From the NCBI RefSeq assembly GCF_002797575.1, contig NZ_PGTX01000001.1, positions 372,001 through 436,000 on the forward strand: a stretch of DNA of 64,000 bases, read 5' to 3'. The notes below the pieces were generated by a model, which was not told the origin of the DNA, made no database searches, and saw only the letters and a program-made list of their open reading frames with translations. The position numbers and the translations under genes were made by a program. This DNA is from Polynucleobacter brandtiae. Its GTDB lineage: Bacteria; Pseudomonadota; Gammaproteobacteria; Burkholderiales; Burkholderiaceae. Shown here piece after piece: positions 7,984 through 15,089 of this stretch. Within the stretch, counting starts at the first letter, position 1. Each line of letters starts with the position of its first letter.

Positions 7984-8683
7984 TCCAGTCGAGGCATTTG
8001 ATCGCTTCGTTGAACTCAAGAACATCATCGTTAAAAGTGATGGGCGCATCATCTTGAATATTCCCCACGCCATCATTCCTACAGACCGAATTTGCGCTTG
8101 TATTGGCCCCAATGGCGCGGGCAAGACGACACTTTTAAAGCTCATAGATGGGCTCATTAAGCCAGACTCTGGAAGCATTGTGCATTCGTCAGGCAAAATC
8201 AGATCTGCTTTAGTATTGCACCATACGCCCATGATTAAAGCTTCAGCTAGAGCCAATATGGCGATAGTTCAAGATGTTGACTCTGCAATTGATGCTGCGA
8301 CTATTGATGCAGTCATGATCAAAGTGGGACTCAATCAGCTAGCCCGCAGCCCCGCACATAAACTATCAGCCGGCGAAAGACAAAAGCTCTGTCTCGGTCG
8401 CGCTATATTACAAAAGCCTGACCTTGTCTTATTAGATGAACCAACAGCCAATTTAGATCCAATGACCACAGAACAGGTCGAAGAAATTGTTCGTCAGTTT
8501 AAGCAACAAAAATCAGATGTTATTTTTACGTCGCATCAGCTTGCACAAGTACAAAGGCTCGCTGAGTACGTTGTATTTATTGATAGCGGCGAAATAAAAG
8601 AAAAAGGACCCGTAGGTCCTTTCTTTTCCAACCCACAAACACAAGCAGCGAAACGCTACCTGCATCAGGAATTATTAGCTTAG
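7976..8683 (+). CDS. tupC: Tungstate-type ABC transporter ATP-binding protein TupC
   Basis: A 235-residue ATPase with Walker A GPNGAGKTTLLKLIDG, signature LSAGERQKLCLGRAIL and Walker B LVLLDEPTANLDP, followed by the switch histidine in FTSHQLAQ. The ATG at 7976 overlaps the end of tupB and is preferred over an upstream in-frame start at 7949. The last third of the gene contains a perfect 8-bp hairpin that works as a terminator on the opposite strand (see 8596-8622). The C terminus is short and lacks the molybdate-binding TOBE extension found in ModC. Confidence 0.87.
   Translation: MVNPVEAFDRFVELKNIIVKSDGRIILNIPHAIIPTDRICACIGPNGAGKTTLLKLIDGLIKPDSGSIVHSSGKIRSALVLHHTPMIKASARANMAIVQDVDSAIDAATIDAVMIKVGLNQLARSPAHKLSAGERQKLCLGRAILQKPDLVLLDEPTANLDPMTTEQVEEIVRQFKQQKSDVIFTSHQLAQVQRLAEYVVFIDSGEIKEKGPVGPFFSNPQTQAAKRYLHQELLA
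8596..8622 (-). terminator. Intrinsic terminator of the fdh operon, inside the tupC coding sequence
   Basis: AAAGGACC (8603-8610) and GGTCCTTT (8615-8622) form a perfect 8-bp stem with a four-base loop. Read on the minus strand it is followed by TTCTTTT, giving the GC stem plus U-tract of a rho-independent terminator about 70-95 bases after the stop of the last fdh operon gene. On the plus strand the tail is poorer (CTTTTCC) and the site would lie inside tupC, about 60 bases before its stop. Confidence 0.72.
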
Positions 8684-8690
8684 CAAGCAA

Positions 8691-8972
8691 TCACTTGGCA
8701 GCTGCTGGTGCTGGTGCAGCTGCAGTTACTGGCGCTACGAATGGTGGCGGTGCCACACAAGCAGCAGGGGCTGCAGTTCCAGGCATTCTAAATTGATCTG
8801 CGACCTTATTCTGGGCGAGACAAAGTTTGAAAGCGCCTACCTTGTCTCCATAGGCAGTTTTAGCCTTGGCAAGGGTAGCAGCTTCCTGAGCTTCTGGAGT
8901 CAGTGGAGGCAAAGCAGCAAATACAGTTGCTGACGCCAAAGAGCAGAGAGTGAGAGCAATGATTTTTTTCAT
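8691..8972 (-). CDS. Small exported protein of unknown function, last gene of the fdh operon
   Basis: A 93-residue protein with a clear signal peptide (MKKIIALTLCSLASATVFA, likely cleavage after AFA near residue 19). The mature part has two cysteines (CLAQ and ACVAPPP) that could form a disulphide, and a C-terminal tail rich in Ala, Pro and Val. It should be periplasmic. I do not recognise a family. It lies nine bases after the cytochrome b subunit gene and before the operon terminator, so it is probably co-expressed with formate dehydrogenase. A structural or assembly role there is inference from position only. Confidence 0.75.
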   Translation of the reverse strand: MKKIIALTLCSLASATVFAALPPLTPEAQEAATLAKAKTAYGDKVGAFKLCLAQNKVADQFRMPGTAAPAACVAPPPFVAPVTAAAPAPAAAK

Positions 8973-8981
8973 AGCTTTTCC

Positions 8982-10034
8982 TTATTTATTAACCTTGTTG
9001 TACCAGAGCTCATGGTGCTCTTTAGCCCAAGTTGCATCTACAGAGCCAGTTCTCATACCATCCAATGAGCCTTGCATACCGATAGATCCAATATAGATGT
9101 GCCCCATCGCCATCGTAGTCATCAGGATCGATGCGCTACTGTGAACAATGTTGGCGATTTGCATCGTTCCGCGGATGTATTGCACTTCCATGAACGGTAC
9201 GATCATATCGAGTACAAAACCGGATGAGGAAATTACCAAGCCCAAGAAAGTCATGCCGAACCAAAACCAGATCTTCTCACCGAAGTTAAAGAACCCAGCA
9301 GGTACATGCTTGCCGCTGAGGATTCCACCGAAAGACATTAACCAAGCCATGTCACCTTCACCAGGGATATTTTTTCTGACTAACAGCAGGAAGAAAATAA
9401 TAATACTGAGAGTAAAAAGTGGGCCTGAAAAATTATGAATATTCTTGCAAACCATCAAGAAAGAGCCGTAAGCAACTCCACCCATCAACGGCATAGCAAA
9501 ATACTTACCGTAAAGAATCAATAAACCAGTTAATGCCAGGCCAATGAAGCTGTATGCCATTACCCAGTGAGTGAGGCGCTCAAGAAAACTGAAACGCTTA
9601 ATCAGATTTCCAGACATCGGCTCATGCAACTTAATTGGGCCCTTAACGATATACATTGCAACGATACCAAAGAAGGCCAATGCCATTAGCCATCCGCCGT
9701 AGACAGTGATGATTCCATTGCGAATCACTCTCCACTGCTCACCTGAACGTTGAATCAAGACACTAGCTTCTTTGTCAGGAATACTGACAAAGTTGTAAGG
9801 GTCGCTATTCGCTGTGGTGAAAATAGAGGGGTTCGCAGGCTGGGATTGAGCTTGAGTTCCATTTGCCAGGCTATTTGGATTCGCCGGAACGGAAAGTGGG
9901 AAATCCACTCCACTAGGAGAAGGCAATGGCGCCATTGGTGCTCGCTCAGCAAAACTGGAGCCGCTCACTAAGGCCAGGGATAAGCCTGCTGCCATCACTA
10001 ATGAGCTTAGGGCTTTAGAAAATGATTGATTCAT
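8982..10034 (-). CDS. fdhC: Formate dehydrogenase gamma subunit (cytochrome b556)
   Basis: A 350-residue protein with an N-terminal hydrophobic signal segment, an extended periplasmic part of about 85 residues, and four membrane helices of the FdnI/FdoI cytochrome b type. FLERLTHWVMAYSFIGLALTGLL carries the first haem histidine (quoted loosely), CKNIHNFSGPLF a second, and VHSSASILMTTMAMGHIYIG further ones. It anchors the complex and passes electrons from the Fe-S subunit to quinone. The long N-terminal extension is longer than in E. coli FdnI (about 217 residues) and matches the larger gamma subunits of other proteobacteria. Confidence 0.9.
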   Translation of the reverse strand: MNQSFSKALSSLVMAAGLSLALVSGSSFAERAPMAPLPSPSGVDFPLSVPANPNSLANGTQAQSQPANPSIFTTANSDPYNFVSIPDKEASVLIQRSGEQWRVIRNGIITVYGGWLMALAFFGIVAMYIVKGPIKLHEPMSGNLIKRFSFLERLTHWVMAYSFIGLALTGLLILYGKYFAMPLMGGVAYGSFLMVCKNIHNFSGPLFTLSIIIFFLLLVRKNIPGEGDMAWLMSFGGILSGKHVPAGFFNFGEKIWFWFGMTFLGLVISSSGFVLDMIVPFMEVQYIRGTMQIANIVHSSASILMTTMAMGHIYIGSIGMQGSLDGMRTGSVDATWAKEHHELWYNKVNK

Positions 10035-10081
10035 ACTAGTATCCTTAAACGTTTTCGCTTTATTTATTGTTATTTAAAAGA

Positions 10082-10318
10082 TCACTTAACGCGACTGTAT
10101 TCATTTTGTTTCTGAGTACGCTTCTCAATCGACTCTGTCCAGCTTGCATCATTTCCAGGCTTCCAGTTTTTTGTCATGAAACCGTTATCAGCACCCATGT
10201 ACGGGGCGACATCAGGACGCTTTGCCGCCTTAGCTGCAAGCTCAGGTGGTTCCGAGCAAGCAGTCAACAAAGACGCTAACGCTAAGCAAAGCCCAAGAGT
10301 TTTTAAATTAAATTTCAT
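10082..10318 (-). CDS. Small lipoprotein of unknown function in the fdh operon
   Basis: A 78-residue protein with a lipoprotein signal peptide: a positive N terminus, a hydrophobic core and the lipobox LLTAC with the modified Cys at residue 21. The mature part of under 60 residues is charged and ends in a Lys/Arg/Gln-rich helix-like stretch. I do not recognise a family. It sits between the Fe-S and cytochrome b subunit genes; its ATG touches the stop of the Fe-S subunit gene. That placement suggests an accessory or structural role in the formate dehydrogenase complex, which is inference. Confidence 0.78.
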   Translation of the reverse strand: MKFNLKTLGLCLALASLLTACSEPPELAAKAAKRPDVAPYMGADNGFMTKNWKPGNDASWTESIEKRTQKQNEYSRVK

Positions 10319-10974
10319 TATTTAGCTCCTGGAATCTTGGCTGCTGCCGTAGGTTTAGGATCCGGAGTACCTGGACCACCGTAAGCTGTTGACCATCCAA
10401 AAAGATTATTACCAGTAAACCGACCATTCGCTTCACGGGCAGCAACACGACTATTGAAGATGCCGCTAATCACTTCGCTGTCGCCACCAATCAAAGCCTT
10501 GGTTGAACACATCTCAGCACAAAGCGGTAACTTACCCTCTGCTAAGCGATTACGTCCATATTTCTCAAACTCAGCAACACTGCCATTTGCCTCTGGGCCG
10601 CCGCTGCAGAATGTACATTTATCCATCTTGCTACGAACACCGAAAGCGCCTGTGCTCAAGAACTGAGGGGCGCCAAATGGGCAAGCAAACGAACAATATC
10701 CACAGCCGATACAGATGTCTTTGTCATGCAAGACAACACCTTCGTCGGTGCGATAGAAACAGTCTACTGGGCAAACAGCCATACAAGGCGCATCTGTACA
10801 GTGCATACAGGCAACAGATATTGATTTCTCTTTACCAATAATGCCGTCATTGACGGTGACTACTCGGCGACGATTTACGCCCCAAGGCACTTCGTTATCG
10901 TTCTTACAGGCGGTGACGCAACCATTGCACTCAATACAACGCTCGGTATCACAAATAAATTTCATTCTTGCCAT
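10318..10974 (-). CDS. fdhB: Formate dehydrogenase beta (iron-sulfur) subunit
   Basis: A 218-residue ferredoxin-type subunit with four cysteine groups for [4Fe-4S] clusters: CIECNGCVTACK, CMHCTDAPCMAVCP, CIGCGYCSFACP, and the split group CTFC...CAEMC. It carries electrons from the catalytic subunit to the cytochrome b. It has no C-terminal membrane helix, unlike E. coli FdnH, and resembles the Fdh3B type. It lies between the catalytic subunit and the small lipoprotein gene. RBS-like GGAGAAC lies just upstream of the ATG. Confidence 0.93.
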   Translation of the reverse strand: MARMKFICDTERCIECNGCVTACKNDNEVPWGVNRRRVVTVNDGIIGKEKSISVACMHCTDAPCMAVCPVDCFYRTDEGVVLHDKDICIGCGYCSFACPFGAPQFLSTGAFGVRSKMDKCTFCSGGPEANGSVAEFEKYGRNRLAEGKLPLCAEMCSTKALIGGDSEVISGIFNSRVAAREANGRFTGNNLFGWSTAYGGPGTPDPKPTAAAKIPGAK

Positions 10975-11002
10975 GATGTTCTCCTGACTTTAATTTTTTA
11001 AC

Positions 11003-13984
11003 TTAGGCAAATTTTTCGATTTGGCACATGGTGGTCTTGGTTTCCTGCATCATAGTTACTTGATCGTAACCATAGGTAGTTGCAGTATTCACAGACTCAC
11101 CTAAAACAATTGGTGCAGCACCTTCTGGGTAATACTTTCTGAGGTCAGCACCCTGCCACCAGCCAGAGAAGTGGAATGGTACGAATGCGGTTTCAGCATC
11201 AACACGCTCGGTTACCATCGCACGAACTTTGATCTTGGCGCCCGTAGGTGATTTCACCCAAACGTAGTCCCAATTCTTAATTCCTCGATCTGCAGCTGCT
11301 TTCGGATTAATTTCCACGAAGTTTTCTTGCTGCAATTCAGCCAACCAAGGATTAGAACGCGTCTCCTCTCCTCCGCCTTCATACTCAACCAAGCGACCTG
11401 AGGTAAGGATAATAGGAAACTTCTCGTATAACTTCTCTTTCAAGTTCTGATCTTGCACAGTCTTGAAAAGCGTAGGCAAGCGCCAGAAGTTCTTTTTGTC
11501 TCCAGATGTTGGGTACTTGCGCATCATGGGTTCATTGGTACTGTAAAGCGCCTCGCGGTGAACCGGAATAGCGTCTGGGAAATTCCAAACGACCGCGCGT
11601 GCTTTGGCGTTACCGAATGGTGAGCAGCCGTTTTTCATTACTACACGCTGGATACCACCGGATAAGTCAGTCTTCCAATTTTTACCTTCGGCAAGCTTCT
11701 TCTCATCATCGGTCAACTGGTCCCACCAGCCAAGTTTCTTCACTAAAACGTGATCGAACTCTGGGTAACCTGTTTTGATCGCCGATCCTTTTGAATAGGA
11801 ACCATCTTCTGCCAACAGATTGACACCATCTTTCTCAACACCAAAGTTAGCGCGGAAGTTACCGCCGCCTTCCATGACGCTCTTGCTGGTGTCATACAGA
11901 TTTGGAGATCCAGGATGCTTAATGGCAGCAGTACCGTAGCAAGGCCATGGCAAGCAATAGTAATCGCCAGTCGTATCGTAACCAGATACAGGATCGACAC
12001 CGCCACGTGACTTCAAAGTCAGCGGATCAAAATTGCCAGCCATGCGCATGTGTGCTTTGATGCGCTCTGGTGTTTGACCGGTGTAACCAATGGTCCAGCA
12101 TGAGCGATTAATTTCGCGCAAGATGTCTTCAATCTGGGGCTCTTTCCACTGCTTACCCGCAAACTTAGAACTTTGCATTTTGTAATTCTTGGAAAGCTCT
12201 TCACCAAAACCAAGGCGGTCAGCAAAAGCTTGCATGATCACGTGGTCAGGCACAGATTCAAACAAAGGATCTATTACTTTCTCACGCCACTGAATAGATC
12301 GGTTGGAAGCCGTTACAGAACCTTGTGTTTCAAACTGAGTGGTAGCTGGTAACAAATATACATTTCTGTTTTTGTTAACTGTATTGCCTTCAGCTGGAGG
12401 CATGGCCGCCATTGCAGCAGCAGCCGTTGGGTATGGATCGACAACCACTAACAAGTCAAGCTTGTCCATAGCGCGCTTCATGTCCAAGCCGCGAGTCTGT
12501 GAGTTAGGTGAATGACCCCAGAAGAACAGACCCTTGACATTAGTCTGCTGGTCAATCATGTCGTTCTTTTCAAGAACGGCATCCACCCAGCGAGAAACTG
12601 TAGTGCCTGACTTTTCCATCATGTCAGGAGCATAACGGCCCTTAATCCACTCGTAATCAACGCCCCAAACTGAAGCAAAGTGCTTCCAAGATCCTGTAGC
12701 AAGACCGTAATATCCTGGCAATGAGTCTGGATTAGGTCCAACATCAGTTGCACCTTGCACGTTGCAGTGACCGCGGAAAATATTCGTTCCGCCACCAGAT
12801 TTACCCACGTTACCTAAAGCCAATTGCAAAATACATGAAGCGCGAACCACAGCGTTTCCGGTGGTGTGCTGGGTTTGACCCATACACCAAACAATTGTAC
12901 TTGGACGATTTTTAGCCATGGTTTCGGCTACTTTATATACCTGCGCCTCTGGAACGCCGCATGCCTCTTCAACATTCTTAGGCGTCCACTTCTCCATCAC
13001 CTCTTTACGAATCTGGTCCATGCCGTATACACGGTCATTGATGTACTTCTTATCTTCCCAGCCGTTATTAAAGATGTGATACAGAACACCAAATACAAAA
13101 GGAATATCTGTTCCGGAACGAATGCGTACGTATTGATCAGACTTTGCTGCTGTACGGGTATAGCGTGGGTCTACAACCATGACCTTGCAACCGCTCTCTT
13201 TGGCATGCATCAAACTCAACATCGACACTGGATGAGCTTCAGCAGCATTTGAACCAATGTACAACGCCGCCTTAGAATTCATCATATCGTTGTAACTATT
13301 GGTCATGGCGCCGTAGCCCCAGGTGTTTGCTACACCTGCAACTGTGGTTGAGTGACAAATACGTGCCTGATGGTCTGTGTTGTTGGTTCCGAAGAAGGAA
13401 ACCCACTTACGTAACAAGTAAGCTTGCTCATTACTTTGCTTAGAGGAACCAATGAAGAACATCGCATCTGGTGAATACTTTGCACGAATGTCTTTCATCT
13501 GAGCAGAAATCTCTGTCAGCGCTTGATCCCATGAAATTTTTTGATACTTTCCGTCAACCAGCTTCATTGGATAACGAAGGCGGAATTCACCATGGCCATG
13601 CTCACGAAGAGCGGCGCCCTTTGCGCAATAAGAACCCATGTTGATTGGGGAGTCAAAGTTAGAATCTTGACGCACCCAGACACCATTTTCTACTGTGGCG
13701 TCTGTAGAACAACCAACTGAACAATGAGAACATACGGTTCTCTTAACTTCGATCTTACCTTTACCGTCCAGCATTTCTCTAATACCGGGCTCAGCAACTG
13801 CTTTTTGAACAAAACTCAGTTGACTTGCAGCTATTCCGGCACCAACACCCACTCCTGATCGCTTCAGAAAAGTTCTGCGGTCCATGGTTGGTACAGCCGC
13901 TTTTAAACCACGAGATAGGCTACCAATCAAATGAGAGGTTGAGCGGCTACTTTGTGGAGTATTGGATTTACGAGTCAGACTCAT
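11003..13984 (-). CDS. fdhA: Formate dehydrogenase catalytic (alpha) subunit, Mo/W-bis-MGD enzyme
   Basis: A 993-residue oxidoreductase that oxidises formate to CO2 in the periplasm. The twin-arginine signal MDRRTFLKRSG (Arg36-Arg37) directs Tat export. Cys85, Cys88, Cys92 and Cys120 form the [4Fe-4S] site. ARICHSTTVAG places Cys210-His211 at the active site, where selenoproteins such as FdnG carry selenocysteine, so this is the cysteine form. The C-terminal part contains the molybdopterin-dinucleotide-binding domain (FILTSGRLVEYEGGGEETRS region, quoted loosely). It is the main gene of the operon. The metal may be Mo or W; the nearby tupBC genes favour considering W. Confidence 0.95.
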   Translation of the reverse strand: MSLTRKSNTPQSSRSTSHLIGSLSRGLKAAVPTMDRRTFLKRSGVGVGAGIAASQLSFVQKAVAEPGIREMLDGKGKIEVKRTVCSHCSVGCSTDATVENGVWVRQDSNFDSPINMGSYCAKGAALREHGHGEFRLRYPMKLVDGKYQKISWDQALTEISAQMKDIRAKYSPDAMFFIGSSKQSNEQAYLLRKWVSFFGTNNTDHQARICHSTTVAGVANTWGYGAMTNSYNDMMNSKAALYIGSNAAEAHPVSMLSLMHAKESGCKVMVVDPRYTRTAAKSDQYVRIRSGTDIPFVFGVLYHIFNNGWEDKKYINDRVYGMDQIRKEVMEKWTPKNVEEACGVPEAQVYKVAETMAKNRPSTIVWCMGQTQHTTGNAVVRASCILQLALGNVGKSGGGTNIFRGHCNVQGATDVGPNPDSLPGYYGLATGSWKHFASVWGVDYEWIKGRYAPDMMEKSGTTVSRWVDAVLEKNDMIDQQTNVKGLFFWGHSPNSQTRGLDMKRAMDKLDLLVVVDPYPTAAAAMAAMPPAEGNTVNKNRNVYLLPATTQFETQGSVTASNRSIQWREKVIDPLFESVPDHVIMQAFADRLGFGEELSKNYKMQSSKFAGKQWKEPQIEDILREINRSCWTIGYTGQTPERIKAHMRMAGNFDPLTLKSRGGVDPVSGYDTTGDYYCLPWPCYGTAAIKHPGSPNLYDTSKSVMEGGGNFRANFGVEKDGVNLLAEDGSYSKGSAIKTGYPEFDHVLVKKLGWWDQLTDDEKKLAEGKNWKTDLSGGIQRVVMKNGCSPFGNAKARAVVWNFPDAIPVHREALYSTNEPMMRKYPTSGDKKNFWRLPTLFKTVQDQNLKEKLYEKFPIILTSGRLVEYEGGGEETRSNPWLAELQQENFVEINPKAAADRGIKNWDYVWVKSPTGAKIKVRAMVTERVDAETAFVPFHFSGWWQGADLRKYYPEGAAPIVLGESVNTATTYGYDQVTMMQETKTTMCQIEKFA

Positions 13985-14045
13985 ATTTTGTCCCTGAAAA
14001 AATGATGATTAATTTGTATGCAGCGGTAAAAATTCAGACTTCAAT

Positions 14046-14267
14046 TCAAATTTTGGTTGTTTCGTAATACTTGCGAATGTGTGCAGAAAGCTGATAGCCC
14101 TCATCCTTAGGCTTGACAGTGCTACCAATTTCCTGAATAACAGCCTTACCGATCGCTGTTTGGGAGGCAACTGCAACGGCGCCGACAGTAGCACCCGCTC
14201 CGATAAAAAACTTCCTTCGTGAAGGCTTGTTTGCTTCGGCAACTGCAGTGATAGATTTAGTGCTCAT
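14046..14267 (-). CDS. Formate dehydrogenase region twin-arginine small protein
   Basis: A 73-residue protein with a Tat motif SRRKFFIGAG (Arg17-Arg18) followed by a hydrophobic segment and a short hydrophilic C terminus ending in YQLSAHIRKYYETTKI. This matches the family of small Tat-targeted proteins found directly upstream of formate dehydrogenase alpha subunit genes (formate_TAT family, from memory). It may be exported with, or anchor, the catalytic subunit; its role is not established. It is the first gene after a 129-base gap that holds a candidate promoter. Confidence 0.82.
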   Translation of the reverse strand: MSTKSITAVAEANKPSRRKFFIGAGATVGAVAVASQTAIGKAVIQEIGSTVKPKDEGYQLSAHIRKYYETTKI

Positions 14268-14360
14268 CTTATGCTCCCAATTAGTACAAATTTAATTTCG
14301 ACAGTTTATCTTGTAATTGCATTTGTGACATATTTGTTAATTTAACTTAACCAACAAATT

Positions 14361-14390
14361 AAAAATGCTAGGGTATTCCCTTAAGTCAAG
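14361..14390 (-). promoter_or_regulatory. Candidate promoter/operator of the fdh structural genes
   Basis: Between the TorD-like gene and the small Tat protein gene, the minus strand reads TTGACT (14389-14384), a good -35 match. Next comes the dyad AGGG-AATA-CCCT (14381-14370) and then an AT-rich stretch in place of a -10 box. The -10 match is weak, so activator dependence is possible. A dyad lying in the spacer between -35 and -10 is typical of an operator. No transcript start can be read from sequence. Confidence 0.3.
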
Positions 14391-14396
14391 CCACCT

Positions 14397-15056
14397 TTAG
14401 ATCATGTCAAAACTTTGCGCCTCAATCGCCAAAAACTCTCTCGTCAAAGCGGAGACTGAGTGATACAGGGGCATCTCGGGAACATCCTCAATCGCATCAC
14501 ATAATTGGTCGTACCAAGGCAGAATATGCTCAGTAAAAAAGACCCTTTGTTTTGTAAGGTTAGATATTGCAACATCGTCACCAGCAATTAAGTAGCGCAT
14601 GACTTCGCACAACGCAGAAATATGATCTTCCGTTTCCGTAATTTCCTCTGCGGCCTCTAAACCAAGCTCCATGAGCGCGCTACGAATACTGACTAAAGGC
14701 CTCTCGTTTAAGTAGCCAGCCATATAAAAGGATCCATTCAGAATGACATTGGGGCGCCCTACGCTAATGAAGTTAGCGTCAAACTCATTACGCCAGACTT
14801 CGGCGGAGTTGCTTTTGGCCGCTTCGACTAAGTTATTCCAAACTCTAGATAAAGATGCCCCTTCAGCATAACCATCCTGACCTTCGGGCACCGAGGCCAC
14901 AATTTGGTCCAAAAGCACTTGATCTGGTGGAAGATGAAAAAGTCTAGCAATCAAGCCATATAAATCAGCGCGCGCCAGGTCTTCCGGTAATCCAACATCA
15001 CCTACCTCCGTTGAGGCATGCTCTGCAGTAGCCATCTCTTTTAATTGTTCGCTCAT
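14397..15056 (-). CDS. TorD-family chaperone for formate dehydrogenase
   Basis: A 219-residue all-helical protein with the TorD/DmsD family features: ADLYGLIARLFHLPPDQ at the N terminus, NEFDANFISVG in the middle, and the signature ETEDHISALCEVMRYLIAGD. Such chaperones bind Tat signal peptides and help insert the molybdenum or tungsten cofactor before export. It lies directly upstream of the formate dehydrogenase structural genes, whose alpha subunit and small protein both carry Tat signals. The region upstream of its ATG consists entirely of a 7-bp tandem repeat, so it lacks a normal purine-rich RBS. Confidence 0.88.
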   Translation of the reverse strand: MSEQLKEMATAEHASTEVGDVGLPEDLARADLYGLIARLFHLPPDQVLLDQIVASVPEGQDGYAEGASLSRVWNNLVEAAKSNSAEVWRNEFDANFISVGRPNVILNGSFYMAGYLNERPLVSIRSALMELGLEAAEEITETEDHISALCEVMRYLIAGDDVAISNLTKQRVFFTEHILPWYDQLCDAIEDVPEMPLYHSVSALTREFLAIEAQSFDMI

Positions 15057-15089
15057 TATTCTTTATTCTTTATTCTTTATTCTTTATTC
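15057..15089. repeat. 7-bp tandem repeat spanning the polyferredoxin stop and TorD leader
   Basis: TATTCTT is repeated 4.7 times without a mismatch. On the coding (minus) strand this reads as repeated GAATAAA. The array encodes the last residues Asn-Lys-Glu and the stop of the polyferredoxin gene and fills the whole 20-base gap up to the ATG of the TorD-like gene. Because the unit is not a multiple of three, copy-number change would alter both the spacing to the chaperone start and the 3' end of the upstream gene. Confidence 0.95.

Noticed and set aside
12866..13252. Plus-strand open frame of 128 codons inside the formate dehydrogenase gene
   Set aside because: It is antisense to well-conserved coding sequence of the alpha subunit and has no recognisable motif.
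13340..13372. Possible selenocysteine codon in formate dehydrogenase
   Set aside because: The active-site codon in ARICHSTTV is a normal Cys codon and the 993-codon frame contains no in-frame TGA.
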